From Thalassospira lohafexi (lineage in GTDB: Bacteria > Pseudomonadota > Alphaproteobacteria > Rhodospirillales > Thalassospiraceae): a DNA stretch of 64,000 bases. The notes beneath the pieces were generated by a model. It saw only the letters and a list, made by a program, of their open reading frames with translations. It searched no databases and was not told where the DNA came from. Location: positions 434,001 through 498,000 of the forward strand of contig NZ_NXGX01000002.1 in NCBI RefSeq assembly GCF_002844275.1. Reading direction: 5' to 3'. Of the stretch, positions 49,247 through 60,189 are shown piece by piece (the first letter of the stretch is position 1; the number at the start of each line of letters is the position of its first letter). A program made the position numbers and the translations under genes.

Positions 49247-50917
49247 CTATTCCTTAACGCGGACCAGATGGACTTCGATCAGCGGACGCTTGCCAAGACG
49301 CTGACGCACAGGACGGCGCAAAGCTTGGCGGATCGCCAGGATCACAGCAGAATCATCAAGGACTTCCTCATCACCCAACCGATCTACCCGATTGCCGATC
49401 TCAGCAGCAAAATGATCAAGACGGACATCGTCATCTGCCTCATCAAACAGGCTAGGTGCGGAAATCATCGGATCCTTGACCATTTCGCCAAACTGATTGA
49501 GCACCACGGTGACAAACATCACGCCATTCCAGACGATACGATTGCGGTTACGGATGGTGTTTGCATCACGTTTGAGCAAGCGTCCGCCATCAAGGGCAAG
49601 AATGCCAGCTTCGGCCACCCCAATGACCTGCGAATTGCCCGGCGATAGACGGATGACCGTCCCATCATGCGGGATCACCTGTTCAGGGATCTGGCATTCT
49701 GCCCCAAGGGCGGCCTGTTCGCACAAATGGCGGGTTTCACCGTGCACAGGGATCAGGATTTTTGGACGGGTCAATTGATACATCCGCGCCAAGTCCTGAC
49801 GGCCCGGATGCCCCGATACGTGGATCGGTTCATCGCGTGCGGTGATGACCTTAATGCCACGACGGATCAAAAGGTTCTGGATATAACCGATGGATTTTTC
49901 ATTGCCGGGAATCTCACGCGCAGAGAACACCACCGTATCGCCCGGATCGAGTTCGACCATCGGGTGATCGCCCTTGGCAATGCGCGAAAGTGCCGCACGC
50001 GGTTCGCCTTGTGACCCGGTGCAGAGAAACAGCACCTGATCCTTGGGCACTTCCATCGCGTCCTGATCGGTCAGAAGGTTCGGATAGGATGTCAGATAGC
50101 CGACTTCGCGGGCTGCCTCGGTCACGCGGTATAGCGAGCGCCCGACCAAACCAACACACCGGTTGTTTTCGTGGGCCGCTTCGATCACAGACTGCAGACG
50201 CGCAACATTGGTGGCAAAACACGCAATCGCTATGCGTCCTTGCGGATGTTCGGCAAACAATTTCGACAGATTCTTGGCAACATCGCCTTCGGAGCCGGCT
50301 TGGCCTTCGGAAAAGACATTGGTTGAGTCACAAACCAGCGCCATAACACCCTCGTCGCCAAGCTCTTCGAGCTTTTTGACATCGGATGCTTCGCCAATCT
50401 GCGGATCAGGGTCAAATTTCCAGTCGCCGGTATGAACGATCAAGCCCTTTGGCGTGCGAATGGCCAAGGCATTGGGCTCAAGGATCGAATGGGTCATGGT
50501 GACAAATTCAATGTCAAAGCATCCCAAGGTAAACCGGCCGCCCAGTTCGATCACATGGATCGGAACTTCGTCGGCAAAATCGGTTTCCGAAAGCTTGGCT
50601 TTGAGGAATGCTGCGGCAAAGGGCGTCGCATAGATCGGGCACTTAAGGCGTTTCCACAAATACGGAATGGCCCCAAGGTGATCTTCGTGTGCGTGGGTCA
50701 GCACCAGCCCAAGAAGCTTGTCCTTACGCTCCTCGATAAAGGTTGGGTCGGGCATGACGACATCGACACCCGGCAGGCCTTCCTCGCCAAAGGAAACCCC
50801 CATATCGACCATCAACCACTGATCATCATACCCGTAAAGGTTCATGTTCATGCCGATCTCGCCAGAACCGCCTAGCGGCACAAACAGCACTTCGTCTTTT
50901 GGCAAATACAAATCCAC
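49247..50917 (-). CDS. rnj: Ribonuclease J
   Basis: Metallo-beta-lactamase/beta-CASP ribonuclease with 5'-exonuclease and endonuclease activity, used in RNA decay and rRNA maturation. It is 556 residues, starting from a GTG at 50917 with AAGGAAG upstream. The catalytic metal motif is GLVLTHAHEDHLGAIPYLWKR near residues 70-90; further blocks are IHVIELGGRF, HTGDWKFDPDP, CDSTNVFSEG, LCTGSQGEPRAALSRIA, and HVSGHPGRQDLARMYQLTRP with IPVHGETRH. A C-terminal domain follows from about residue 450. RNase J is shared by alphaproteobacteria and Gram-positives but absent from E. coli. Confidence 0.96.
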   Translation of the reverse strand: MDLYLPKDEVLFVPLGGSGEIGMNMNLYGYDDQWLMVDMGVSFGEEGLPGVDVVMPDPTFIEERKDKLLGLVLTHAHEDHLGAIPYLWKRLKCPIYATPFAAAFLKAKLSETDFADEVPIHVIELGGRFTLGCFDIEFVTMTHSILEPNALAIRTPKGLIVHTGDWKFDPDPQIGEASDVKKLEELGDEGVMALVCDSTNVFSEGQAGSEGDVAKNLSKLFAEHPQGRIAIACFATNVARLQSVIEAAHENNRCVGLVGRSLYRVTEAAREVGYLTSYPNLLTDQDAMEVPKDQVLFLCTGSQGEPRAALSRIAKGDHPMVELDPGDTVVFSAREIPGNEKSIGYIQNLLIRRGIKVITARDEPIHVSGHPGRQDLARMYQLTRPKILIPVHGETRHLCEQAALGAECQIPEQVIPHDGTVIRLSPGNSQVIGVAEAGILALDGGRLLKRDANTIRNRNRIVWNGVMFVTVVLNQFGEMVKDPMISAPSLFDEADDDVRLDHFAAEIGNRVDRLGDEEVLDDSAVILAIRQALRRPVRQRLGKRPLIEVHLVRVKE

Positions 50918-50984
50918 GGACGGTCTTCCTTTACATTCGGCATTCTGATCAGGCGGGGCTTATGCCCCTGCCCGGTGCAAACCC

Positions 50985-51779
50985 TTATTGGGCCTGAGTA
51001 TCTTTTTCCTGGCTGTTGCGACGGTAAATCATCAACAGGCCAAGCATGGTCAAATCGCCATGCAAATGTTCAATTTCGTCTACTGCCTTGGTAAACAGTG
51101 GCGCAAGCCCACCGGTTGCAACCACCTTGATGGTTTCAAGGCCCTGCTGTTGGCGAATACGCGCGAGCAACCCTTCGATCATCGAAACATAGCCCCAATA
51201 CACGCCAGACTGCATGGCTTCAACGGTGTTTTTACCAACAACATTGCGTGGTGCTTCAATTGCGACCATCGGCAACTGGGCAGCTGCCATATGCAATGCC
51301 TTGATCGACAGATTGACGCCTGGCGCAATCACGCCGCCAAGGTAGTCGCCGTTGTGATCAACAACGTCAAAGGTGGTCGCAGTTCCGAAATCGAGAACCA
51401 CAAGCGGACCACCAAACAGCTTATGGGCGGCAACCGCATTGACAAGACGGTCTGCCCCAACCTCGCTTGGCCGGTCCATGATGATGTTCATGTCCAGTTT
51501 AACATCCGGATCACCAACCACCATCGGATCGACATTGAAATACCGACGACACAGGGTCTTTAAGCTAAATTCCGCGGCCGGTACCACCGTTGCGATAATC
51601 GCCCCGGAAATCGCATCAACCGGCACGTCTGAAAGCGTGAACAGATGATGCAGCCAAACGCCCAATTCATCGGCAGTACGTTCGGTTGTGGTCGAGCAAC
51701 GCCATTGCCCCTTGATGGTATCCCCATCAAAGACAGCAAAAACGATATTTGTGTTCCCGGCATCAATCGCAAGCAACAT
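50985..51779 (-). CDS. coaX: Type III pantothenate kinase
   Basis: First step of CoA synthesis, phosphorylating pantothenate. It is 264 residues, CoaX (not CoaA) type. It has MLLAIDAGNTNIVFAVFDGD, the phosphate-binding DAGNTN, PSEVGADRLVNAVAAHKLFG with the catalytic aspartate, VVLDFGTATTFDVV, GGVIAPGVNLSIKAL and VVATGGLAPLF. It lies between birA and rnj on the same strand, the common alphaproteobacterial arrangement. Confidence 0.96.
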   Translation of the reverse strand: MLLAIDAGNTNIVFAVFDGDTIKGQWRCSTTTERTADELGVWLHHLFTLSDVPVDAISGAIIATVVPAAEFSLKTLCRRYFNVDPMVVGDPDVKLDMNIIMDRPSEVGADRLVNAVAAHKLFGGPLVVLDFGTATTFDVVDHNGDYLGGVIAPGVNLSIKALHMAAAQLPMVAIEAPRNVVGKNTVEAMQSGVYWGYVSMIEGLLARIRQQQGLETIKVVATGGLAPLFTKAVDEIEHLHGDLTMLGLLMIYRRNSQEKDTQAQ

Positions 51780-51821
51780 GAAGCTTACACGCCTCCACTT
51801 CGCAGCAAGATATTATTCAAT

Positions 51822-52580
51822 TTAGCCCCTGAAGAAAACTTCGCCAGCACCAATTCGATGCTCAAACCCGCTGCCTTCTCTTAGGATAAGGGAACCATCA
51901 TCATCAAGTCCGACGAAAGTTCCCTGCAACTCACGTTCCGTCAATCGGGCAACCACCGGCTCGCCAATGCCATATCCCCGTGTCAACCACGCTTCGCGGA
52001 TTGGCGTAAAGCCCTGCTGTTCCCAGATCGGCAACCAGTATGCAATACGTTCGACATAGACAGAAACAAGTTCATGAACCGAAACCGGTGCGCCAAGGGA
52101 TGCAAGCGAGGTTGCCGGACGTTCGGAATCGTCTGGATAAAACGCCACATTCACCCCTGTTCCAATGACCAGATAGTCGGTCGACGACAGGTGATTGGAT
52201 GCACTTTCCAGAAGAATACCGCAAATCTTGCGCCCATTGACCATCAGATCATTAGGCCATTTGCAGTCAGGTCGGACCTGCATCCCCGTGACCGTTTCAA
52301 TCGCCTCGGCCATGGCAACGGCAATCAGGAACGTCAGGCGTGCGGCCTCGGCAAGTGAACAGGTCGGACGCAGCAACAACGACGAATACAGGTTGCCCAC
52401 CGGGGACGACCATGCCCGCCCGCGGCGACCGCGACCGGACGTTTGTGTTTTGGCTAAAACAAGGGCGCCACTCTGGGCGCCCTTGTCTGCGAGGCGTTTG
52501 GCCTCTTCATTTGTGTTATCGACCGAGTCCAGTTGGTGAAGGTAGAAACCTTCTGGAAGACGGATCGTGTTCGACTTCAT
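51822..52580 (-). CDS. birA: Biotin--[acetyl-CoA-carboxylase] ligase
   Basis: Activates biotin to biotinyl-AMP and attaches it to biotin carboxyl carrier proteins. It is 252 residues and lacks the N-terminal winged helix of E. coli BirA, so it is a monofunctional ligase, not the repressor. Motifs are LDSVDNTNEEAKRLADKG, the biotin-binding SGRGRRGRAWSSPVGNLYSS, PDCKWPNDLMVNGRKICGIL with the conserved lysine, and VIGTGVNVAF. It starts 2 bases after the nuoN stop, so it is probably read as part of the nuo transcript. Confidence 0.96.
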   Translation of the reverse strand: MKSNTIRLPEGFYLHQLDSVDNTNEEAKRLADKGAQSGALVLAKTQTSGRGRRGRAWSSPVGNLYSSLLLRPTCSLAEAARLTFLIAVAMAEAIETVTGMQVRPDCKWPNDLMVNGRKICGILLESASNHLSSTDYLVIGTGVNVAFYPDDSERPATSLASLGAPVSVHELVSVYVERIAYWLPIWEQQGFTPIREAWLTRGYGIGEPVVARLTERELQGTFVGLDDDGSLILREGSGFEHRIGAGEVFFRG

Positions 52581-52582
52581 AC

Positions 52583-54022
52583 TTACTGGCCGAACAGTGA
52601 AGCGGCAGCAATAGCTGCGCTATCCATCAACGGGTTCGGGAAGAAGACAAAGGCCAGAATGGCGATCGTGGCAACCGCCATGATAACGTTCATTTCCGTG
52701 CCATTGCGATCAAACCCTTCGACCGGCTCGTCGAAATACATGACCTTGATGATGCGCAGATAGTAGTACGCACTGACAACCGAGGTCACCAGACCAATGA
52801 CAGCCAACGTCACAAGACCAGCATCAACGGCGGCCTTAAAGACATAGAACTTGCCAAAGAACCCGGCGAGCGGCGGGATACCCGCCATCGAGAACATCAA
52901 GATTGCGGTAATCGCCGCCATCAGCGGTTTGGTTTTGGCCAGACCAGCAAGATCGGTGATTTCCTCATTCATCCGGTCATTACGACGCATGCAGAGGATC
53001 ACGGCAAACGTGCCCAGGTTCATCACAAGGTAAATACCCAGATAAACCAGAACACCGGTCACACCTTCCTCGGTGCCTGCGGCCAGACCGACCAGCGCAA
53101 ACCCAACGTGACCGATGGACGAATAGGCCATCAGACGTTTGATGTTTTCCTGACGCAAGGCGGCAAACGAACCAACCAGCATCGACAGGATCGAGATCAG
53201 AACGATGATCTGCTGCCAGTCTGCAACGACGCCGCCAAACGGTCCAATCGCAACACGGACAAACAGTGCAAGACCCGCGATCTTTGGTGCGACCGCAAAG
53301 AAGGCCGTTACCGGGGTCGGTGCACCTTCATAAACGTCGGGCGTCCACATGTGGAACGGAACGGCGGAAATCTTAAAGCACAGACCGGCAAACATGAATG
53401 CCAGACCAACCATCGCCCCAACCGGCAGATCACCGCCCGTAAGGGTATCGGCAAGAACTGCGAAATTGGTGGTCCCGGTAAAGCCATAGACCATTGACAT
53501 GCCATACAGCAGCATGCCCGAAGCAATCGAGCCAAGGATAAAGTATTTCAAGCCCGATTCTGTCGACCGGATCGTGTCACGGCGGATAGCAGCAACCACG
53601 TAAAGTGCCAGCGACTGCAGTTCCAGACCAAGATACAGCGACATCATGTCGGATGCCGAAACCATCGCCATCATGCCGACCGTGGCAAGGGTGATCAGGA
53701 TCGGAAACTCGAAACGTGCCATGTTTTCACGTTCGGCAAACTTCATCGACATGATGATGCCGATACTTGAGCCGATCAGGATCATGACTTTGCAGAATTG
53801 TGCAAAGGCGTCAGCCGTGAACTGGCCAAAGAAGGCAGGACCGCCCTCGCCCGTCACCACAAGGATGATGGTGATGACCTGGGCGGCAACGGCCAGCCAG
53901 GACACGGTGCGGAACGCTTTGTCCTTGCCGGCGAAAACCCCAAGCATCAACAGAGCCAAGGCAGAGACTGCCATAAAGATTTCGGGCAGTGCGGCCCCGA
54001 GGTTGAGCATAGAAACTCCCAT
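52583..54022 (-). CDS. nuoN: NADH-quinone oxidoreductase subunit N
   Basis: Proton-pumping membrane subunit of complex I, homologous to Mrp antiporter subunits. It is 479 residues from the ATG at 54022, chosen because the GAGGGGA Shine-Dalgarno over the nuoM stop is spaced correctly for it; an ATG at 54028 is possible. About 14 membrane segments are visible. The conserved blocks are [39 protein letters not shown] and [20 protein letters not shown] with the functional lysines and glutamates expected there. It is the last nuo gene, followed by birA. Confidence 0.96.
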   Translation of the reverse strand: MGVSMLNLGAALPEIFMAVSALALLMLGVFAGKDKAFRTVSWLAVAAQVITIILVVTGEGGPAFFGQFTADAFAQFCKVMILIGSSIGIIMSMKFAERENMARFEFPILITLATVGMMAMVSASDMMSLYLGLELQSLALYVVAAIRRDTIRSTESGLKYFILGSIASGMLLYGMSMVYGFTGTTNFAVLADTLTGGDLPVGAMVGLAFMFAGLCFKISAVPFHMWTPDVYEGAPTPVTAFFAVAPKIAGLALFVRVAIGPFGGVVADWQQIIVLISILSMLVGSFAALRQENIKRLMAYSSIGHVGFALVGLAAGTEEGVTGVLVYLGIYLVMNLGTFAVILCMRRNDRMNEEITDLAGLAKTKPLMAAITAILMFSMAGIPPLAGFFGKFYVFKAAVDAGLVTLAVIGLVTSVVSAYYYLRIIKVMYFDEPVEGFDRNGTEMNVIMAVATIAILAFVFFPNPLMDSAAIAAASLFGQ

Positions 54023-54033
54023 GATCATTCCCC

Positions 54034-55551
54034 TCAATTCACAGCCAGCTGGGCGGCACTTGCCGCGGCAGCTTGGGCCGTTTCGACCTGGTTGACGAGG
54101 TTCTCAACCGAGACATGCATGATGTCGAGGAAGGAGACCGGATAGACCCCCATCCAGACAACAACGATCACAAGCGGTGCAAAAAGCAGCCATTCACGCG
54201 GGCTCAGATCGAGGATCGATTTGAGGTTATCCTTTGTCAGGGCCCCAAAGATAATCCGGCGATAGAGATAAAGCGCATAGGCCGCACCAAGGATCAGACC
54301 GGTTGCAGCAAAGAACGCGACCCAGGTGTTGGCTTCAAACGCACCGAGCAACGTCAGGATTTCGCCGACGAAACCACCGGTACCCGGAAGACCAACAGAT
54401 GCCATGGTAAAGAACATGAAGATCAGCGCGTAGCTTGGCATGCGATGAACCAGACCGCCATAGGCGTCGATTTCGCGGGTGTGGATGCGGTCATAGACAA
54501 CACCAACACACAGGAACAACGCGCCCGATACCACACCGTGGCTGAGCATCTGGAAGATCGAACCTTCGATACCGTGCTGATTAAAGGTGAAGGCACCGAT
54601 CGTCACAATCCCCATGTGGGCAACCGACGAATAGGCAATCAGCTTTTTCATGTCCTGCTGGGCAAGCGCCACCAGAGACGTATAGATAATTGCAACAATC
54701 GACAGTGTGAAGATCAGCGGTGCAAAGGTTTCAGACGCCAGTGGCATCATCGGCAACGAGAACCGAAGGAAACCATAGCCGCCCATTTTCAAAAGCACAC
54801 CAGCCAGAATAACAGAACCAGCTGTTGGTGCTTCGACGTGGGCGTCCGGCAGCCAGGTATGAACTGGCCACATCGGAACTTTCACCGCGAAGGATGCAAA
54901 GAACGCCAGCCATAGCCACAACTGCATATTATAGTCGAACCCGTATGCCATCAGGGTCGGGATGTCGGTGGTGCCTGCTTCGAAATACATCGCGAGCAGC
55001 GCAACCAGCATCAGGACCGAGCCCAGAAGCGTATAGAGGAACAGCTTGAATGCAGCGTAAACGCGGCGCTGACCGCCCCAGACGCCGATGATGATAAACA
55101 TCGGGATCAGGACGCCTTCGAAGAACAGATAGAACAGCAAACCGTCAAGCGAGCTGAACATGCCGATCATCATCGTTTCAAGAACGAGGAAAGCGATCAT
55201 GTATTCCTTCACGCGCTTTTGGATCGCTTCCCATGCCGACAGAATACAAATCGGGGTCAGGAAGGTCGCAAGCAGGACGAACAGAACGGAAATACCGTCC
55301 ACGCCCATGTGATAGGAAATGTTCAGGCCCGGCATCCAGTCCGCCTGTTCGACGAACTGGAAGTCAGCAGTTGTTTTATCGAAGTTCACCCACAGCATCA
55401 AAGATACAAGGAAGGTAAACACCGACGTCCAAAGCGCAACTCCGCGGGAATTGCGGGCGACATTCGCCTCTTCACCATTGATGAACAGCAGCAGAACTGC
55501 GCCCAGCAACGGCAAGAAGGTGACGATCGAAAGAATTGGCCAATCACTCAT
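54034..55551 (-). CDS. nuoM: NADH-quinone oxidoreductase subunit M
   Basis: Antiporter-like proton-pumping subunit of complex I in the membrane arm. It is 505 residues with about 14 membrane segments. It has the family blocks [21 protein letters not shown] (with the functional glutamate), [35 protein letters not shown] and [19 protein letters not shown]. It lies 6 bases after nuoL. No sign of truncation. Confidence 0.97.
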   Translation of the reverse strand: MSDWPILSIVTFLPLLGAVLLLFINGEEANVARNSRGVALWTSVFTFLVSLMLWVNFDKTTADFQFVEQADWMPGLNISYHMGVDGISVLFVLLATFLTPICILSAWEAIQKRVKEYMIAFLVLETMMIGMFSSLDGLLFYLFFEGVLIPMFIIIGVWGGQRRVYAAFKLFLYTLLGSVLMLVALLAMYFEAGTTDIPTLMAYGFDYNMQLWLWLAFFASFAVKVPMWPVHTWLPDAHVEAPTAGSVILAGVLLKMGGYGFLRFSLPMMPLASETFAPLIFTLSIVAIIYTSLVALAQQDMKKLIAYSSVAHMGIVTIGAFTFNQHGIEGSIFQMLSHGVVSGALFLCVGVVYDRIHTREIDAYGGLVHRMPSYALIFMFFTMASVGLPGTGGFVGEILTLLGAFEANTWVAFFAATGLILGAAYALYLYRRIIFGALTKDNLKSILDLSPREWLLFAPLVIVVVWMGVYPVSFLDIMHVSVENLVNQVETAQAAAASAAQLAVN

Positions 55552-55557
55552 CGCCCG

Positions 55558-57561
55558 TTAACCCATCTTCCAAATTGTGTAGGAGACCAGCGCAGCAATG
55601 CCAATCAGCATTGCAAATGCATAGTGATAGACAAAACCACTCTGAATGGCGCTGACGCGACGTGCGATGTTACGGCAGGCAGCAGCAACCCCATCAGGGC
55701 CACAACCATCAATGATCGCACCATCACCCGATTTCCATAAGCCGTAGCCAAGTGCAAAGGCCGGTTTTACGAAAATCTTGTCGTAGAGTTCGTCGAAATA
55801 CCATTTGTTCAGCACAAAGCGATACAAACCGTTGAAGGTGTTCGCAAGCGTGCGTGGCAACGACGGAACAAGCTTGTACATCACAACCGCAATGGCAAAG
55901 CCGGTAATCATCGCAACAAACGGTGCCAGTTTAACCCAGCCCGGAACATGGTGTGCACTTTCAAGGGCTGTGTGGCCCTCGGCCATGAAGATCGCACCGT
56001 TCCAGAAGTTCAGCATTTCTTCGTAGTTGCCGCCACCGAACCAGTCCTTGGCAAACCAACCGGCAAAGATCGCGCCGACAGCCAGGAACAGAAGCGGTGC
56101 TGTCATGACAGCCGGGCTTTCATGCACATGTGCCATGGTCCGTTCATCAGCGCGCGGGGCACCAAAGAAGGTCATGAAGATCAAACGCCAGCTATAGAAC
56201 GAGGTCATAAGGGCCGCAAGGATCCCTGCCCAGAAGGCATAAAGACCAACATTGGTATGGGCCGCATAGGCACTTTCGATGACCAGATCCTTGGAATAGA
56301 AGCCCGCAAGCCCCGGAACACCGGTGATGGCCAGCGTACCGATCATCATCACACCAAAGGTCAGCGGAACCATTTTCCAGATGCCACCCATTTTGCGCAT
56401 GTCCTGTTCATCAGACATCGCATGAATGACCGAACCGGCCCCAAGGAACAAAAGCGCCTTGAAGAAACCATGTGTCATCAGGTGGAACACACCCGCAGAA
56501 TAAGCCGACACACCGCAGGCAAAGAACATATAGCCGAGCTGCGAACAGGTCGAATAGGCGATAACGCGTTTGATGTCGTTCTGAACACAGCCGATGGTCG
56601 CCGCAAAGAACGCGGTCGACGCACCAACGATGGTAACGATCATCAAGGTGGTTTCAGCATATTCAAAGATCGGCGACAGACGCGCGACCATGAACACACC
56701 GGCCGTCACCATGGTTGCCGCGTGAATAAGGGCGGAAACCGGGGTTGGGCCTTCCATTGCGTCAGGCAACCAAGTGTGCAGACCAAGCTGTGCCGATTTA
56801 CCCATCGCACCGATAAACAGCAGGAAGCAGGTAATTTCCAAAGCCGAGAATTCATGGCCAAGGAACATCAGCGTCGTGCCCGCGACTTCTTCGGCATTGC
56901 CAAAGATCACATCGAACTGAACGCTATCAAACAGCACATAGACCGCAAAGATACCAAGGGCAAAGCCAAAGTCACCAACGCGGTTAACAAGGAATGCCTT
57001 GATCGCAGCGGCCGATGCCGACGGTTTTGAATACCAGAAACCGATCAGAAGGTAGGACGCAAGCCCCACCCCTTCCCAGCCAAAGAACAGCTGGATCAGG
57101 TTGTCGGCGGTAATCAGCATCAGCATCGCAAAGGTGAACAAGCTGAGATACGCCATGAAGCGCGGCTTGTCCGGGTCATGCGACATATAGCCGATGGAAT
57201 AGATGTGAACCATCGAGGAAACGCCGGTCACAACAATCAGCATCACACAGGTCAGCGTATCAATACGCAGCGCCCATGAGACATCAAAGTTGCCCGAGGT
57301 AATCCAGGTAAACAGTTCAATCGTCACCGGGTTGCCGCCAAGGGCAACATCGACAAAGGCAAAGATCGAAATGATAAAGGAAATCACCACGCCGCAAACG
57401 GTGACAAGCTGTGCCACGCGGTCGGCGGAGGAAACACCATGATGGTGATGACCGTGCGCGTCATGCGGGGCATCTTTCGCAGTCGACATGGCGCCGACCA
57501 GCGTGATGGTCCCGGCAATGGCTGCCGCGATCAGGGGCAGGAATACAATCAACGGATACAT
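55558..57561 (-). CDS. nuoL: NADH-quinone oxidoreductase subunit L
   Basis: Distal antiporter-like proton-pumping subunit of complex I, including the long lateral helix at the C-terminus. It is 667 residues. The N-terminal region has a histidine-rich loop ([13 protein letters not shown], about residues 33-46). Family blocks are [74 protein letters not shown] and [15 protein letters not shown]. It lies 7 bases after nuoK. Confidence 0.97.
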   Translation of the reverse strand: MYPLIVFLPLIAAAIAGTITLVGAMSTAKDAPHDAHGHHHHGVSSADRVAQLVTVCGVVISFIISIFAFVDVALGGNPVTIELFTWITSGNFDVSWALRIDTLTCVMLIVVTGVSSMVHIYSIGYMSHDPDKPRFMAYLSLFTFAMLMLITADNLIQLFFGWEGVGLASYLLIGFWYSKPSASAAAIKAFLVNRVGDFGFALGIFAVYVLFDSVQFDVIFGNAEEVAGTTLMFLGHEFSALEITCFLLFIGAMGKSAQLGLHTWLPDAMEGPTPVSALIHAATMVTAGVFMVARLSPIFEYAETTLMIVTIVGASTAFFAATIGCVQNDIKRVIAYSTCSQLGYMFFACGVSAYSAGVFHLMTHGFFKALLFLGAGSVIHAMSDEQDMRKMGGIWKMVPLTFGVMMIGTLAITGVPGLAGFYSKDLVIESAYAAHTNVGLYAFWAGILAALMTSFYSWRLIFMTFFGAPRADERTMAHVHESPAVMTAPLLFLAVGAIFAGWFAKDWFGGGNYEEMLNFWNGAIFMAEGHTALESAHHVPGWVKLAPFVAMITGFAIAVVMYKLVPSLPRTLANTFNGLYRFVLNKWYFDELYDKIFVKPAFALGYGLWKSGDGAIIDGCGPDGVAAACRNIARRVSAIQSGFVYHYAFAMLIGIAALVSYTIWKMG

Positions 57562-57568
57562 ATCTGCC

Positions 57569-57877
57569 TTACCCCTTCATCATGTTGATATCTTCAACCG
57601 CGATGGTGCCGCGGTTACGGAAGTAGACGACCAGGATCGCCAGACCAATTGCAGCTTCGGCCGCCGCAACCGTCAGAACGAAGATGGTGAAAACCTGACC
57701 GACGAGGTCGCCAAGGAACGACGAGAACGCCACAAAGTTGATATTGACCGCCAACAGCATCAGTTCGATCGACATCATGATGATGATGACGTTCTTACGG
57801 TTCATAAAGATGCCGAAGATCCCGAGTGTGAAAAGGATCGCCGCGACGGTCAGATAATGTGCAAGACCGATTTCCAT
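57569..57877 (-). CDS. nuoK: NADH-quinone oxidoreductase subunit K
   Basis: Small membrane subunit of complex I with three membrane helices. It is 102 residues, exactly the family length. The conserved buried glutamates are in [20 protein letters not shown] (Glu near 36) and [14 protein letters not shown] (Glu near 72). Its ATG overlaps the nuoJ stop by one base (TGATG). Confidence 0.97.
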   Translation of the reverse strand: MEIGLAHYLTVAAILFTLGIFGIFMNRKNVIIIMMSIELMLLAVNINFVAFSSFLGDLVGQVFTIFVLTVAAAEAAIGLAILVVYFRNRGTIAVEDINMMKG

Positions 57878-58485
57878 CAGATCCCCCTTCCGACCGGAAC
57901 TTTTTTGATTTCAAGCGTATCAGCGCGGGTACGCTTGACCTGCTCGGAGATTTTCTGACGGCGGACACCTTCACGGTGACGCAGCGTCAAAACAATTGCG
58001 CCAATCATCGCAACAAGCAGAACCAGTCCAGCCGACTGGAAGATGTATGCGTAATCGGTGTAGATCAAACGACCAAGTGCCTCGACATTTCCGACCCCTG
58101 CGGGCGTTGGCTGGGCAAGAACCGCAACCGCCTCGTCGGTCAGCGTCCATCCGGCACCGACAAACGCCAGTTCGACGAACAGAACAACCGCGATCAGAAC
58201 CCCAATCGGCAGGTAGTTCAGGAAACCCTGGCGCATTTCAACAAAGTTGATGTCCAGCATCATCACGACGAACAGGAACAGAACCGCGACCGCGCCGACA
58301 TAGACGACGACGAGCAGCATGGCGAGAAACTCAGCACCCAGCAGGACGAAAAGCCCGGCTGCGTTAAAGAATGTCAAGATCAGCAACAGTACCGAATGCA
58401 CCGGGTTGCGAACGGTCACAACCGCTGTCGCGGATAGAACCGCGATGGTAGCAAACAGGTAAAAAGCCAAAGCCTGTACGACCAT
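57877..58485 (-). CDS. nuoJ: NADH-quinone oxidoreductase subunit J
   Basis: Membrane subunit of complex I with five helices, including the pi-bulge helix that changes shape during turnover. It is 202 residues. It has the family start [23 protein letters not shown], the [22 protein letters not shown]-like block (here [20 protein letters not shown]), and a C-terminal basic tail ([21 protein letters not shown]) typical of alphaproteobacteria. It follows nuoI after 83 bases. Confidence 0.96.
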   Translation of the reverse strand: MVVQALAFYLFATIAVLSATAVVTVRNPVHSVLLLILTFFNAAGLFVLLGAEFLAMLLVVVYVGAVAVLFLFVVMMLDINFVEMRQGFLNYLPIGVLIAVVLFVELAFVGAGWTLTDEAVAVLAQPTPAGVGNVEALGRLIYTDYAYIFQSAGLVLLVAMIGAIVLTLRHREGVRRQKISEQVKRTRADTLEIKKVPVGRGI

Positions 58486-58568
58486 AAGGTACCCCCTTGG
58501 CGAATCGTTGCCGCCCCATTGGCAAACAACGATCCATGAACTCTCTTTATAACGATCAGACGCGACAC

Positions 58569-59057
58569 TTACCGATAAGGTGCGTCTGCCTCCAATCGTG
58601 CAGCAAGCTCGGCTTCCCAGCGCTCGCCGTTTTCGAGAAGCTTGTCTTTGTCATAAAGAAGCTCCTCGCGGTTTTCGGTTGCGAACTCAAAGTTCGGACC
58701 TTCGACGATGGCATCCACCGGGCAGGCTTCTTCGCAGAAACCGCAATAGATGCATTTCGTCATATCAATGTCGTAGCGGGTTGTACGACGTGAACCATCG
58801 TCACGCGGCTCTACCTCAATGGTAATGGCCTGTGCCGGGCAAATTGCTTCACACAGTTTACATGCAATGCAGCGCTCTTCCCCGTTCGGGTAGCGGCGCA
58901 GGGCATGTTCACCACGGAAACGCGGGCTCAGCGGGCCTTTCTCATACGGGTAGTTCAGCGTCACTTTTGGCTTGAACATATATTTCAAGGTGAGCGCCAT
59001 ACCCGATACGAGTTCCGCGAGCAGGAAGCTCCGGGCCGTCCGATCAATAAATGACAT
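58569..59057 (-). CDS. nuoI: NADH-quinone oxidoreductase subunit I
   Basis: Peripheral arm subunit carrying two [4Fe-4S] clusters (N6a and N6b) that pass electrons toward quinone. The ATG at 59057 ([16 protein letters not shown]) gives 162 residues, the family length; the longer frame upstream is not conserved. Two ferredoxin motifs are present: [15 protein letters not shown] near residues 63-75 and [15 protein letters not shown] near 102-114, with all eight cysteines intact. The next gene upstream is nuoH, ending the other side of 31 bases. Confidence 0.97.
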   Translation of the reverse strand: MSFIDRTARSFLLAELVSGMALTLKYMFKPKVTLNYPYEKGPLSPRFRGEHALRRYPNGEERCIACKLCEAICPAQAITIEVEPRDDGSRRTTRYDIDMTKCIYCGFCEEACPVDAIVEGPNFEFATENREELLYDKDKLLENGERWEAELAARLEADAPYR

Positions 59058-59088
59058 CGTATACCTCTCTCTTTCCGATGCGCGGCGA

Positions 59089-60102
59089 TCAGGCCGGGAC
59101 CTTGTCAAAAACTACCAGGAACGTAGCAACGAGCATGACCCAGGCAAACGACAGCGGCAGGAAGATTTTCCAACCCAGACGCATCAGCTGGTCATAACGG
59201 TAACGCGGGAATGTTGCACGGACCCAAAGGAAGATGAACAGAACGAAACAGATCTTCAGAATGAACCAGATCGCGCCCGGGATGAAGTCAAGGAACGGCA
59301 ACGGTGCGGTCCAGCCCCCCAGGAACAGAACAGCACACAGGCCGCTCATCAGGATCATGTTGGCGTATTCACCCAGGAAGAACAGCGCAAAGGTCATTGC
59401 CGAATAATCGACGTTATAGCCTGAAACCAGTTCTGCTTCCGCTTCGGGAAGGTCAAACGGTGCGCGGTTGGTTTCTGCCAGGATGGACACGATGAAGACG
59501 ATGAACATCGGGAAGTGATAGATAAAGTTCCACTCCCATACGCCGCCAATCTGGCCGCGGACGATGTCGCTCAGGTTCAGTGAGCCGGTTGTTAGCAGAA
59601 CCGAGATGATGATCAGGCCAATCGAAATCTCGTACGAGACCATCTGAGCGCCAGAACGCAGCGCGCCGAGGAATGCGTATTTGGAGTTCGAAGCCCAACC
59701 CGCCATCACGATGCCATAGACACCCAGCGAAGAAATCGCGAACAGGTACAGAATACCAACGTTCAAATCTGCCAGAACCATGCCCTCGTCGAACGGAATA
59801 ACCGCCCAAGCAATGATGGCCAGAATGAAGGTCAGCATCGGGGCGATGATGAACACGCCCTTGTTTGCACTTGTCGGAATGATTGTTTCTTTCAGAAACA
59901 GCTTCAGACCATCGGCAAGCGGTTGCAAAAGGCCAAACGGCCCCACAACGTTCGGGCCCTTACGGAGCTGAATAGCACCGATAACCTTACGCTCAGCGTA
60001 GGTCAGATAGGCGACAGCAACCAGCAGCGGGACCACAATCGCCAAAATCTTGGCGACGATCCAGACAAGTGGTTCAATATATCCGTCCCAAAGAAGTTCC
60101 AT
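59089..60102 (-). CDS. nuoH: NADH-quinone oxidoreductase subunit H
   Basis: Membrane subunit forming the quinone-binding channel at the junction of the two arms. It is 337 residues with eight or nine membrane helices. The conserved blocks are [90 protein letters not shown] and [20 protein letters not shown]. It follows nuoG after 87 bases that contain two small hairpins (60131-60144 and 60161-60178). Confidence 0.98.
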   Translation of the reverse strand: MELLWDGYIEPLVWIVAKILAIVVPLLVAVAYLTYAERKVIGAIQLRKGPNVVGPFGLLQPLADGLKLFLKETIIPTSANKGVFIIAPMLTFILAIIAWAVIPFDEGMVLADLNVGILYLFAISSLGVYGIVMAGWASNSKYAFLGALRSGAQMVSYEISIGLIIISVLLTTGSLNLSDIVRGQIGGVWEWNFIYHFPMFIVFIVSILAETNRAPFDLPEAEAELVSGYNVDYSAMTFALFFLGEYANMILMSGLCAVLFLGGWTAPLPFLDFIPGAIWFILKICFVLFIFLWVRATFPRYRYDQLMRLGWKIFLPLSFAWVMLVATFLVVFDKVPA

Positions 60103-60189
60103 CGGTCAAACCGTATCTTTTGCGTTTCGTCCCTGAATTGGGACACCCCCTTGCGGAATAGGCGACGATCAGATCGCCGCCCCCCTTAC

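Noticed and set aside
55948-57030. Plus-strand open frame of 360 codons opposite nuoL
   Set aside because: It is antisense to nuoL. The product is rich in His, Arg, Gly and Thr with no domain, typical of a shadow frame.
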